DNA of 64,000 nucleotides from Bryobacteraceae bacterium (GTDB lineage: Bacteria; Acidobacteriota; Terriglobia; Bryobacterales; Bryobacteraceae), in the NCBI GenBank assembly GCA_029975915.1, contig JARKOC010000228.1, positions 28,991 to 92,990 of the forward strand. Direction: 5' to 3'. This document shows, in pieces, positions 45,119 through 53,849 of this stretch. Both the position numbers and the translations under genes were made by a program. Each line of letters begins with the position of its first letter. Positions within the stretch are counted from its first letter, which is position 1. The notes beneath the pieces are model-generated. The model searched no databases, was not told the origin of the DNA, and saw only the letters and a program-made list of their open reading frames with translations.

Positions 45119-46432
45119 CTATGGCTTCGCCGACTTGCACCTCAGCATCCGCTGCCGGAAGTCCTCTAGATACTGGGTCCGCCAGCGGCTCACGGTCCTT
45201 GCGCCCGGATGCGCTCCCTCGGCGTTCTCAGGCGCGGGATCATCGGTCCACCAGTTGGGGTGGACAGCGGATGGCCTGCTGGTCCGCTCCAGCGGCGGCG
45301 GAACGGCGGTGAATTTGCCCGTCTGTCCATCCAACGCCGGGTAACTGCTTTTAATAATGTAGGGCCACACCTTCGCATCTCGCGGACCGAAACGGAAGCG
45401 CAGAGTTTTGCCGTCGTTGAAACCCTGCGCCGGGATCCGGTTGTCGAAGATCATGCGCGCCTCATGGCTGGCTGTCATGCCGGCGGGCAGCGGCAGATGA
45501 AACTCCACCACGCCGAAGACCTCGGCATTGTCGGCTTCAGTCGTAAGGCAAGTGAAGACGGTCTTGCGGCCGTCCCAGATGCGCACGTAACTGCCGCCCC
45601 AACTCGGCTGTGTCGGATCCTCCGGCGTGCCTTTGAGCAGGTAGACCACCGATGGTGTATCGCCCATCTTGATGACGCCTTTCAGGTGAGTAGCGAAGTA
45701 GTCGCCCAGCGCGCCGTGTCCGGCGATGTGCGCCGAAACGAACGACGCGTTGCCTCGCTCGCCCGACTGGTCGCCGCCGACAAAGAACCCGCGGTAGGTC
45801 GCGTTGGATTCGATCATCCATAGCTTCGGATGGTTCTGCTCGACGTAGTCGTAGGCGTCCACGCTCCACATCTTGTTAGGACCGCCGATCCAGTACACCC
45901 GAAGTTTGGGGAGGATGTCTGGCGCATCGTGCAGCGCCTGCGCCACATCTTCGATCCCGCCCCACACCAAAACGTAGAGCGGCCGCGAATCGCGCCGCCG
46001 CGCACAGCGGATAATCCAGTCCGACCCTTCGGTCCTCGAAGTCACGCCCCTTGAGCCCGGCGAGTCGATGGCGCCCTGCTTCGACATCGCCCGCAGCGCA
46101 TCCGGCGCCGGATAACGCGCCGACCAGGATTTCAGCTTCGGATAGTCCTTCTCGTAACGTTCGATCACTTCAAGAATGTGCTGCCGCCGCCCCGGACCGT
46201 AGGGCGACGAGATGATCCCCTCCAGGTCGAACGCGTCGGCGCAGACCAGAAGATGAACCAGCGATTGAAAATCGTCCGGATCCGTGCCGCCGACGTCGGT
46301 GGAAACCAAAACACGGTGCCGCTGCGGAGATTGCCAGATGCTGCTTGGGAAGCCCAGGAATCCGCCGGGCAGTGAAGTGTATCCGAGGAAAGACCTGCGG
46401 CTTAGTCTGGCCGCTCTGGGGGAGCCATTCAC
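45119..46432 (-). CDS. Second DUF1593 protein, Tat-exported
   Basis: 437 residues from GTG 46432, with GGAGGG ten bases ahead (ATG 46495 is an in-frame alternative). ARLSRRSFLGYTSLPGGFL is a Tat signal. The nucleoside-hydrolase-like site reads VLVSTDVGGTDPDDFQSLVHLL, closer to the canonical DxxGxDD than its neighbour. SDWIIRCARRRDSRPLYVLVWGG, SGERGNASFVSAH and MGDTPSVVYLLKGTPEDP follow. The Ig-like domain of the neighbour is lacking or very divergent. It diverges from the secreted glycoside hydrolase across a 164-bp AT-rich region. Confidence 0.82.
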   Translation of the reverse strand: MNGSPRAARLSRRSFLGYTSLPGGFLGFPSSIWQSPQRHRVLVSTDVGGTDPDDFQSLVHLLVCADAFDLEGIISSPYGPGRRQHILEVIERYEKDYPKLKSWSARYPAPDALRAMSKQGAIDSPGSRGVTSRTEGSDWIIRCARRRDSRPLYVLVWGGIEDVAQALHDAPDILPKLRVYWIGGPNKMWSVDAYDYVEQNHPKLWMIESNATYRGFFVGGDQSGERGNASFVSAHIAGHGALGDYFATHLKGVIKMGDTPSVVYLLKGTPEDPTQPSWGGSYVRIWDGRKTVFTCLTTEADNAEVFGVVEFHLPLPAGMTASHEARMIFDNRIPAQGFNDGKTLRFRFGPRDAKVWPYIIKSSYPALDGQTGKFTAVPPPLERTSRPSAVHPNWWTDDPAPENAEGAHPGARTVSRWRTQYLEDFRQRMLRCKSAKP

Positions 46433-46534
46433 GTCCGCTTCGCCCTCCAGTTCCGCACATCGGGTCCTGCGACCTTTTCGCGCCGCGCTGGCCATTTTCG
46501 GCAGCCAATGCCGAAAACTTCGAATGTGCTTATT

Positions 46535-46560
46535 TATGCTAGAAAGCTTTGATATGCTAG
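46535..46560. promoter_or_regulatory. Direct repeat TATGCTAG in the divergent promoter region
   Basis: TATGCTAG occurs at 46535-46542 and again at 46553-46560, 18 bp apart, separated by the palindrome AAAGCTTT. It lies in the AT-rich spacer between the divergent DUF1593 gene and the glycoside hydrolase. The two copies are on the same helical face to within about two turns, as for an operator. No protein is assigned; the SorC-type regulator of the downstream operon is a candidate. Confidence 0.35.
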
Positions 46561-46596
46561 TCAGGACTTTATCATCCGCCAGAGGTCCAGTCAACC

Positions 46597-48831
46597 ATGA
46601 TCGACAGCATTCCCGAAGCCCTGGACGGCATCCGCTGGACTCTGCGGGCTCTGCTTTCCCGGAAGATCTCATCCCTCCTCCTCATCCTCACGGCCGCCCT
46701 CGGATCGCTTCCCGCTCAGCAGATCTCCGGCGAACTCAAGCAGTGGCACGATGTCGTGCTGACATTCGACGGTCCCGCAACCAGCGAGTCGGCTGATCCA
46801 AATCCCTTCCTCGACTGCCGCCTCAACGTCACCTTCACCCGCGGTGGCAAGACCGTTATCGTCCCCGGCTACTTCGCCGCCGACGGCAATGCCGCCGAAA
46901 CCAGCGCCACCTCCGGCAACAAGTGGCGTGTCCACTTTGTTCCCGACGACACCGGTGATTGGACCTACAAGGTCTCCTTTCGCACCGCCCCAGGCGTCGC
47001 CGTTGACTCAAACCCCTCCGCCGGCCGCGCAACCGCCCCCGACGGCCTCTCCGGCACTCTGTCGATCGGGCCCTCCGACAAATCAGGCCGCGACCACCGC
47101 GCCCAAGGCACGCTCCGCTACACCGGCAACCACTATGCCCAGTACGCCGGCTCAAAGAAGTATTTCATCCAGGTCGGCAGCCAGAGCCCTGAGAACTTCC
47201 TCGCCTACTGGGAGTTCGACGATACCGTCGACCACGGCGGCGCGAAGAATCAGTTGATCCACGGTCTGCACCGGTACGCGCCCCACGTCCGCGACTGGCG
47301 TGAAGGAGACCCCACATGGAAAGGCGGCAAGGGCAAGGGCATCATCGGCGCCCTGAACTACCTGGCATCGAAGGGTATGAACACCTTCTACTCGCTGACC
47401 ATGAACATCGATGGCGACGGCCGCGAAATCTACCCCTGGACCAGTTACGCCGAACGCGCTCGCTATGACGTCTCCAAACTCGCCCAGTGGGAGATCGTCT
47501 TTTCTCATATGGACCGTCTTGGTCTCCAGTTGATGCTCATCACCCAGGAGGAAGAAAACGAGCAGATCCTCGGCAAAATGACGCCGCTGCGAAAGCTCTA
47601 TTACCGCGAACTCATCGCCCGCTTCGCCCACCACCACGCCATCCTCTGGGATCTCTCGGAGGAGATGGACCGCTGGCGTTACTTCGACACCGAGGACATC
47701 AAGGACATCAGCAATTACTTCAAGCAACTCGATCCCTACAAGCACCCCATCCAGTACGTCCAATGGAAGGGCGAGATCCTGCCCGACGAGAAAGGCTACG
47801 GCCGCCTGCTCGGCTTCCCGAACTTTGATGGAGTCGCTCTGCAGCACGACCCCGAGTTCACCCATCAAGCCACCATCAAATGGGTGGACGCCTCGGCGAA
47901 GGCCGGCCACAAGTGGCTCACCGGCATCATCGAAATCAACCCCACCAGCACCGGCGTTGTCCCCGACAGCGCCGACTATTGGCACGACAAGGTCCGCAAA
48001 CTCTCCGTTTGGGGCAACCTCATGGCCGGCGGATCGGGAACGATCTTCTTCTTCGGCTACGAGTACCCGGACAGCGATCTCGACCTTGAGGACTGGCGCA
48101 GCCGAGACCACTTCTGGGACTTGCTCCGCTACGCCCATGAGTTCTTCACCCGCTATCTGCCTTTCCACGAGATGCGGCACGACGACGCATTGACGCCTAA
48201 TCCGAACGACTACGTTTTCGCGAAGCGCGGCGAAGTGTATGCCGTCTACATCCCGTATGGCGGCCCGGCGGAACTCGACCTTTCTGGCGCCACGGGCGAA
48301 TTCGAAGTTAAGTGGTACGACCCGCGCTACGGCGGCCCCCTTCAGGACGGCGCCGTCAGGACAGTTCACGGCGGCGCCCGGCGGTCGCTCGGCGAACCTC
48401 CCCATGACCGTCTTTCCGACTGGGCCGTGCTCGTCCGCCGTGCAGACTTGCGAGGCGGGACGCTTGAAGCCGAACGCAGCTTCCATGTGAAGTTGCGGAC
48501 TCCCATCGGGAACACGGTGAGCAAGCAGGGTGACCTGGTCTTGGCATCCGTCATCTCTCCGGAGTCCTTCCTCGGCGCTTCCCTGAATGGATTGGTTGAG
48601 CGCGTCCTGCCCAATGGCGTCGTCCTCTCATTCCGCTCCCTGGTCGCCCGGACGGCCACGATCGATGTGACCTCAACCACCACAAGTTTCGTCAACTCGC
48701 TGGGCCACAAGGATGTGGACGATCGCAATGCGCCGGCGCGCATACGAGGCGGAGCGCTGCTCTCAGATGGCGCGGTCGTTTTCCTCGACGAAGGAGCTGA
48801 ACTCAGACTGAGAATTGCGCCTCGGAAATGA
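46597..48831 (+). CDS. Secreted glycoside hydrolase-like protein with DUF5060 and a collagen-binding-like end
   Basis: 744 residues; N-terminal region with a membrane/signal stretch ISSLLLILTAALGSLPAQQ at about 24-42. An Ig-like DUF5060 domain (about 45-150: WHDVVLTFDGPATSES, NPFLDCRLNVTF, GYFAADGNAAETSATSGNKW, DDTGDWTYKVSF) precedes a TIM-barrel-like catalytic part (about 175-520) with NYLASKGMNTFYSLTMN, HHHAILWDLSEEMDR and WLTGIIEINPTS, the two Glu-containing blocks being candidate acid/base and nucleophile. A beta-rich C-terminal domain (DYVFAKRGEVYAVYIPYGGPAEL) is like the putative collagen-binding domain found in GH140-like enzymes. It stands 69 bp ahead of the sugar operon and likely releases its substrate. 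Confidence 0.7.
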   Translation: MIDSIPEALDGIRWTLRALLSRKISSLLLILTAALGSLPAQQISGELKQWHDVVLTFDGPATSESADPNPFLDCRLNVTFTRGGKTVIVPGYFAADGNAAETSATSGNKWRVHFVPDDTGDWTYKVSFRTAPGVAVDSNPSAGRATAPDGLSGTLSIGPSDKSGRDHRAQGTLRYTGNHYAQYAGSKKYFIQVGSQSPENFLAYWEFDDTVDHGGAKNQLIHGLHRYAPHVRDWREGDPTWKGGKGKGIIGALNYLASKGMNTFYSLTMNIDGDGREIYPWTSYAERARYDVSKLAQWEIVFSHMDRLGLQLMLITQEEENEQILGKMTPLRKLYYRELIARFAHHHAILWDLSEEMDRWRYFDTEDIKDISNYFKQLDPYKHPIQYVQWKGEILPDEKGYGRLLGFPNFDGVALQHDPEFTHQATIKWVDASAKAGHKWLTGIIEINPTSTGVVPDSADYWHDKVRKLSVWGNLMAGGSGTIFFFGYEYPDSDLDLEDWRSRDHFWDLLRYAHEFFTRYLPFHEMRHDDALTPNPNDYVFAKRGEVYAVYIPYGGPAELDLSGATGEFEVKWYDPRYGGPLQDGAVRTVHGGARRSLGEPPHDRLSDWAVLVRRADLRGGTLEAERSFHVKLRTPIGNTVSKQGDLVLASVISPESFLGASLNGLVERVLPNGVVLSFRSLVARTATIDVTSTTTSFVNSLGHKDVDDRNAPARIRGGALLSDGAVVFLDEGAELRLRIAPRK

Positions 48832-48900
48832 ACCGCTTGTAATCGGCGGTTGACCAGCGTAAGATTTAGGCGTGGCATTGAATTTCATTTGTGCATAAAC

Positions 48901-49758
48901 ATGCAAGACTTAGACCAATTACCGGCCGGCGGTGCAGCCGCAGTTGCGTTTGCCTCCAGGATGGCCCGCCGGATCCGGCGCCACAGCTTGCGGATCGTCC
49001 ATGAGGCTCGCCTCGGGCATCCCGGCGGCGACATGTCCTGCGCCGACATCCTGGCCGCGCTCTACGCGGGCATCTTGAGGATCGATCCCGCCGATCCTTC
49101 GTCTCCCGGCCGCGACCGCTTCATTATGAGCAAGGGCCACTGCTCGGCCGCGCTTTACTCTACCCTCGCCGAGGCCGGCTTCTTCCCCGTCGGACGGCTT
49201 AGCGAGTACATGAAGCCGCTCTCGATGTTCAACGGACACCCCGACCGCAATAAAGTTCCCGGTGTCGAAGCCAACACCGGACCCCTCGGACACGGCCTGC
49301 CGGTGGCGGTCGGCATCGCCAAGGCCGCAAAGATCACCGGCGGTGAGTGGCGCACTTTTGTCCTCACCGGCGACGGGGAACTTCAGGAAGGCAGCAACTG
49401 GGAAGCGGCTATGGCCGCCTCGCATTTCGGCCTCGACAATTTGGCGCTGGTCATCGACCGCAACAGCCTGCAACAGGGAGACAGGACAGAGTCTACGATC
49501 GCGCTCGAACCGCTTGCCGAGCGCTGGCGCGCCTTCGGTTGGGCAGTTCGCGAAATCGACGGGCACAACATGGGTGAACTCATTCAGGCCCTCGGCGATG
49601 TCCCATTTGAACCGGGCAAGCCCAGTTGTCTGATCGCCAGAACGCGCAAGGGACGCGGAGTTTCCTTCATGGAGGATCGCGCTGAGTGGCACCACCGCGT
49701 GCCCACGGATTCCGAACTTGCCGCGGCGCTCGCTGAACTCGGCGGGGATGCAGAATGA
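48901..49758 (+). CDS. Transketolase, N-terminal (ThDP-binding) subunit
   Basis: 285 residues, only the PP domain of transketolase. Features: HSLRIVHEARLGHPGGDMSCADIL in parts, RDRFIMSKGHCSAALYSTLAE, EANTGPLGHGLPVAVGIAKAAK and the ThDP motif GDGELQEGSNWEAAMAA ending VIDRN. Split transketolases are widespread; in the D-apiose pathway AptA is of this type, acting on apulose 4-phosphate. Its stop overlaps the start of the C-terminal subunit (ATGA), so the two form one enzyme. ATG 48901 is the first Met of the family-like sequence. Substrate inferred from neighbours. Confidence 0.9.
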   Translation: MQDLDQLPAGGAAAVAFASRMARRIRRHSLRIVHEARLGHPGGDMSCADILAALYAGILRIDPADPSSPGRDRFIMSKGHCSAALYSTLAEAGFFPVGRLSEYMKPLSMFNGHPDRNKVPGVEANTGPLGHGLPVAVGIAKAAKITGGEWRTFVLTGDGELQEGSNWEAAMAASHFGLDNLALVIDRNSLQQGDRTESTIALEPLAERWRAFGWAVREIDGHNMGELIQALGDVPFEPGKPSCLIARTRKGRGVSFMEDRAEWHHRVPTDSELAAALAELGGDAE

Positions 49759-50723
49759 ACACCGTCTACGACTGCCGCAAGGCCTTCTCCGAAACTCTGG
49801 TCGCGCTGGCCGAAGCCGATCCGCGCATAGTTGCCGTGGTGAATGACGCAATCGGCTCTTCAAACCTGAAGGAATTCAAAGCGCGTTTCCCCGGCCGCCT
49901 GGTCAACGTGGGCATCGCCGAGCAGAACATGGTCGGAATCGGCGCTGGCCTCGCCAACGGCGGCCTGATTCCGTTTGTCTGCGGCGCTTCCTGCTTTCTC
50001 ACTGGACGGGCGCTCGAGCAGGTGAAGGTCGATCTCGGTTATAGCCGTTCGAACGTCAAGCTCTGCGGCATGTCCAGCGGCGTTGCCTACGGCGAACTCG
50101 GCCCTACTCACCATTCCATCGAAGACTTGGCTTGGACCCGCGCCATCGCTAACATGACCGTCATCGTCCCTTCTGATCCTGTTGAAACGGCCTGCGCTCT
50201 ACGCGCCGCCGCCGCTTATGAAGGGCCTGTCTTCCTGCGTCTGAGCCGCATGCCGGTTCCGGAGATCCACCCTGGCGGCTGCGATTTCCGGATTGGGTGC
50301 GCTGAACATCTTCGCCGGGGTTCTGACCTGACCATCATCGCCAATGGCGTCATGGTGTGCCGCGCGCTCCAAGCCGCGTCGCTTCTCGAAGCCGATGGCA
50401 TCCGTGCGGCCGTGCTCAACATGTCCACCGTCCGGCCCATCGACCGAGAAGCGATTTGTGAAGCCGCAGCCGCTGGCCCCATCATCACCATCGAGGAACA
50501 CACAATCTACGGAGGACTTGGCGGCGCTGTCGCCGAAGTGGTCGTGGAATCACATCCTGCCAGAATGCGTTTGCTCGGCTTCCCCGGCGAGTTCGCTCCG
50601 ACAGGCTCTCCAGAATTCTTATTCGAACACTTCGGGCTCACCCTGGACAAGATCCGCCTCGCCGCCATAAAGCTATTGGAGGAGCGCGCCGGTGTCACCT
50701 ACGCAGCTGATCCTCGCGGTTGA
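49755..50723 (+). CDS. Transketolase, C-terminal (Pyr) subunit
   Basis: 322 residues. Pyr domain blocks: RKAFSETLVALAEADPRIVAVVNDA, NVGIAEQNMVGIGAGLANGG (catalytic Glu), YSRSNVKLCGMSSGVAYGELGPTHHSIEDLA in parts, the PSDPVETACALRAA block, and the C-terminal domain with TIEEHTIYGGLGGAVAEVV. Together with the preceding gene it makes a full transketolase. It is coupled to that gene by a 4-bp overlap and overlaps the kinase by 32 bp. In an apiose-type pathway this would be AptB. Confidence 0.9.
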   Translation: MNTVYDCRKAFSETLVALAEADPRIVAVVNDAIGSSNLKEFKARFPGRLVNVGIAEQNMVGIGAGLANGGLIPFVCGASCFLTGRALEQVKVDLGYSRSNVKLCGMSSGVAYGELGPTHHSIEDLAWTRAIANMTVIVPSDPVETACALRAAAAYEGPVFLRLSRMPVPEIHPGGCDFRIGCAEHLRRGSDLTIIANGVMVCRALQAASLLEADGIRAAVLNMSTVRPIDREAICEAAAAGPIITIEEHTIYGGLGGAVAEVVVESHPARMRLLGFPGEFAPTGSPEFLFEHFGLTLDKIRLAAIKLLEERAGVTYAADPRG

Positions 50724-52179
50724 TCAGGGCACCACGAACACCAAGGCCGTGCTCGTGGACCGGTCTGGCGCCGTTGTGTTTCGTGCGTCCCGGCCATTGC
50801 CGATCTCTTTCCCGCAACCCGGATGGGTTGAGCAAGATCCTGAAGCAATCTGGGAGTCGGTGGCCTCGGCAATTGACGAAGTTCTCCAAACCAAGACCGG
50901 CGCTGAGATCGCCGCTTTGGGCATTTCCAATCAGCGGGAATCAGCCATCGTCTGGGACCGCAAGACCGGTGCGCCCGCCGGCCCCTGCGTCATCTGGCAG
51001 TGCCGGCGCACCGCTGGCTATTGCGATACACTCCGCCATCGCGGCCTTGACACATCAATTCGACAGCGCTCCGGGCTCCCCGTCGACCCGCTGTTTTCCG
51101 CTTCAAAATTCCGCTGGCTCCTCTACAAGGCCCCCGATGGATTAAGCCGCGCTTCGGCTGGCGATCTCTGCGCCGGCACGGTGGATTCCTGGCTGCTCTG
51201 GAAACTCACTGCGGGAAAGGTCCACGCCACCGATGCAAGCAACGCCTCCCGCACTCAACTTCTCAATCTGCGCCAGTGCCGCTGGGACCCGGAACTGCTC
51301 CGCGCCTTCGAGGTGCCTGCACCGTGCCTGCCCAAGATCCTGCCATCCAGCGGTGTCTTCGGTGAAACCGCTGCCCAGGGCAGCCTGCCGGCCGGCATTC
51401 CCATCTCGAGCCTCATCGGCGACTCCCACGCAGCTCTGTTCGGACACGCCGCCTTCGCCACTGGTTCAGTGAAAGCCACCTACGGGACAGGCTCGTCTCT
51501 GATGTCGCCACTGGATGAACCGGTTGAATCGCGCCACGGGCTTTCGACGACGATCGCCTGGGCCGAAGCCTCACGCCTTCGCTACGCCCTGGAGGGCAAC
51601 ATCACAAACACCGGCGGCACAGTGCAGTGGATCGCGTCGCTGCTGAATCTCGCGGGCGGCGCGGAGGAGGTCGCAAAGCTCGCCGCAAGTGTGCCCGGGT
51701 CCGGAGGCGTGTACCTGATACCCGCATTCGCCGGACTTGGCGCGCCTCACTGGGATGCCGGAGCCCGCGGCTTGCTCACCGGCCTCACCCGAGGCACGAC
51801 TCCCGCCGAGGTCGCGCGTGCCGCCATCGATTCCATTGCCTATCAGGTCCACGACGTCTTCGAGACCATGCGACAGGACTCCGGGATTCAACTGCCCGCC
51901 CTCTTCGCCGACGGCGGCGCGAGCCGAAATGAACAATTAATGCAGTTCCAGGCTGACCTGCTGGGTTGCCCGGTGATACGCAGCGCTTCCGCCGACCTGT
52001 CGGCCATCGGCGCCGCCTGGCTCGCTGGTCTCGCGACCGGATACTGGCGTAAGGTCGAAGACCTCGAACGTCTCCCGCGGCGAACAATGAGGTTCGAACC
52101 GCGGATGGATCCTTCCCTCCGCGAAGAGCTTCTTGCGGGCTGGAACGACGCTTTAGGCAGATCGAAATCAAGAGCATAA
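50692..52179 (+). CDS. FGGY-family sugar/polyol kinase
   Basis: 495 residues, GTG start with GGAGGAG about eight bases ahead, inside the end of the transketolase gene. FGGY blocks: ILAVDQGTTNTKAVLVDRSG (phosphate loop), GISNQRESAIVWDRKTG, CVIWQCRR, the catalytic Asp in SLIGDSHAALFGH, ATYGTGSSLM (ATP) and LFADGGASRNEQLMQFQADLLG. It resembles glycerol kinase in several blocks (DQGTTNT, WDRKTG), as does apulose kinase AplK. In this operon it should phosphorylate a keto-sugar that the transketolase then splits. Confidence 0.9.
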   Translation: MSPTQLILAVDQGTTNTKAVLVDRSGAVVFRASRPLPISFPQPGWVEQDPEAIWESVASAIDEVLQTKTGAEIAALGISNQRESAIVWDRKTGAPAGPCVIWQCRRTAGYCDTLRHRGLDTSIRQRSGLPVDPLFSASKFRWLLYKAPDGLSRASAGDLCAGTVDSWLLWKLTAGKVHATDASNASRTQLLNLRQCRWDPELLRAFEVPAPCLPKILPSSGVFGETAAQGSLPAGIPISSLIGDSHAALFGHAAFATGSVKATYGTGSSLMSPLDEPVESRHGLSTTIAWAEASRLRYALEGNITNTGGTVQWIASLLNLAGGAEEVAKLAASVPGSGGVYLIPAFAGLGAPHWDAGARGLLTGLTRGTTPAEVARAAIDSIAYQVHDVFETMRQDSGIQLPALFADGGASRNEQLMQFQADLLGCPVIRSASADLSAIGAAWLAGLATGYWRKVEDLERLPRRTMRFEPRMDPSLREELLAGWNDALGRSKSRA

Positions 52180-52188
52180 CGAAAGACC

Positions 52189-53193
52189 ATGGCACGAATC
52201 GACGAACTCCGGCTCATGGCGAAGGTCGCCTGGATGTATTACACACAGGGTCTGCGCCAGACCGAGATCTGCGACCGGCTCGCTATACACCAGTCCACTG
52301 TCTCCAGGCTTCTCAAGCGCGCCGAACGCGATGGCATTGTCCGCATCACGGTCAGCTTGCCTCCCGGAACTCACACCGAGGTCGAAGAATCACTGCAGTC
52401 CCGCTTCGGCCTCAACGACGCTGTCGTTGTCGACTGCTTCGGCGACGAGGCCCAGATCGCTCGCGACCTCGGCGCCGCCGCCGCTTTCTACCTTGAGAAC
52501 ACCCTCAAGCCGAGCGATATCATTGGCATCTCGAGTTGGAGCGCCGCGCTGCTGCACATGGTGAACGCCATGCATCCCAGTCACCGCTTCAAGAGCAATC
52601 GCGTGGTGCAGATCCTCGGCGGCGTCGGTAGCCCGAACGCCGAGGTGCACGCCACCCAGGTCACCCGCCGCCTGGCGGATCTCATCGGCGGCGAGTCCAC
52701 TCTGCTACCCGCACCCGGCGTCGTGGGATCGCGCAGCGCTCGTGACGTTCTGCTGAGGGACCGGTTTGTCCGTGAGACACTCGATCTGTTTCCGCAGATT
52801 ACCCTCGCTCTTGTCGGCATCGGAGCCACGGAGCCATCGCGCGGCCTGGCATCGAGCGGCAACATTTTCTCGCCTCAGGAAATCAAACTCCTCGCCAGCA
52901 AGGGAGCTGTCGGCGACATCTGCCTGCGCTTCTTCGACGCCTCGGGCCGCCAGGTGATCACCGAACTCAACGACCGCGTCATCAGCATGGAACTGGCGCA
53001 ACTGCGCTCGGTCCGCCGCGTCGTCGGTGTCGCGGGCGGCGTGCGCAAGACCCAGGCGATTCAGGGCGCCCTCGCGGGCCGGCTCATCAATGTCCTGATC
53101 ACCGACCTCGCCACGGCCCGGCGCCTGCTCGCCACAAGCCCCGTCGAGCCGCCCTCAGCACCCGCCACCCGGAGGGGAAGGAAGCCGAAATGA
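52189..53193 (+). CDS. SorC/DeoR-type sugar-sensing transcriptional regulator
   Basis: 334 residues. N-terminal HTH: LMAKVAWMYYTQGLRQTEICDRLAIHQSTVSRLLKRAERDGIVRI. The sugar-binding domain follows from about residue 55, with VVVDCFGDEAQIARDLG, IGISSWSAALLHMV, RVVQILGGVGSPNAEVHATQV, GVGSRS-like PGVVGSRSARDVLLRD, GIGATEPSRGL and GVAGGVRKTQAIQGALAGRLINVLITD. It would bind a phosphorylated sugar and control this operon. The C-terminus is basic. It overlaps the next gene by four bases. Confidence 0.9.
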   Translation: MARIDELRLMAKVAWMYYTQGLRQTEICDRLAIHQSTVSRLLKRAERDGIVRITVSLPPGTHTEVEESLQSRFGLNDAVVVDCFGDEAQIARDLGAAAAFYLENTLKPSDIIGISSWSAALLHMVNAMHPSHRFKSNRVVQILGGVGSPNAEVHATQVTRRLADLIGGESTLLPAPGVVGSRSARDVLLRDRFVRETLDLFPQITLALVGIGATEPSRGLASSGNIFSPQEIKLLASKGAVGDICLRFFDASGRQVITELNDRVISMELAQLRSVRRVVGVAGGVRKTQAIQGALAGRLINVLITDLATARRLLATSPVEPPSAPATRRGRKPK

Positions 53194-53849
53194 CTCGCAC
53201 GCTGCGGATATTCGCAGTCTTCACCTTTGCACACGCGTTCTGGTCCTGCGTCCCATGGACAACCCGCCCTATCACCGGCCAAGCCAAGCCGGCCGGCGAT
53301 TCTCCGGGCCCCGCAGATCCGGCGGCCTATGTCGATTCCATCTGGTCATCCCGGCTCATTCCCTCAGTGCTGAACAGCGCCGTCGACGCTCGCGAACTGC
53401 TCGACGCTCTATCCGCATCGCCAGAGGCCGCCCACGCCAAATACTGCAAACACGATTCCGGCCTCGGCGGTTACTGCGCCGTCAAAGGAGATGGCATCGT
53501 CGCCTCCGTTGACACCCGCTCCCGCGCCGGACTCGCGCTGGTCGACATTCCTCCCTTGGATGGCCGCCCTGACCTCTCCATTCAGGTCGGCCCTGTGATC
53601 ACCGGCACTGCTCTGCGCGACGCCACTGGAGCCGTCAGCTTCTCTGATTTTGTCAACCAACTCCAATTCGCCGAGGCCGGCAACGAAATCAACAACCGCG
53701 TTCTGAAGAACGTGCTCGCGCCCGTCGACTTGTCGACCCTCAAAGGAAAGTCAGTCTCCTTCGCCGGCGCCCTCGAGTCCCGGGCAAAGTCCGATCCGCC
53801 GCTCGCCGGCCTCGTTCCCGTCCTGCTCACCATCAAGGAGCGCCCGTGA
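53190..53849 (+). CDS. DUF2291 lipoprotein linked to sugar ABC importers
   Basis: 219 residues, signal peptide ending AFWSCVPWTTR (lipobox-like HAFWSC). DUF2291 traits: AAYVDSIWSSRLIPSVLNSAVDARELL, HDSGLGGYCAVKGDGIVASVDTRSRAGLALVDIPP in parts, and SFSDFVNQLQFAEAGNEINNRVLKNVLAPVDLS. This family is nearly always found in operons with RbsA/RbsC-like sugar importers; role unknown. It overlaps the regulator by four bases and the ATPase gene by one base (TGATG). Confidence 0.82.
   Translation: MTRTLRIFAVFTFAHAFWSCVPWTTRPITGQAKPAGDSPGPADPAAYVDSIWSSRLIPSVLNSAVDARELLDALSASPEAAHAKYCKHDSGLGGYCAVKGDGIVASVDTRSRAGLALVDIPPLDGRPDLSIQVGPVITGTALRDATGAVSFSDFVNQLQFAEAGNEINNRVLKNVLAPVDLSTLKGKSVSFAGALESRAKSDPPLAGLVPVLLTIKERP

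Noticed and set aside
47152..48486. 444-codon minus-strand open frame
   Set aside because: Antisense to the glycoside hydrolase gene; no signal, domain or ribosome site.
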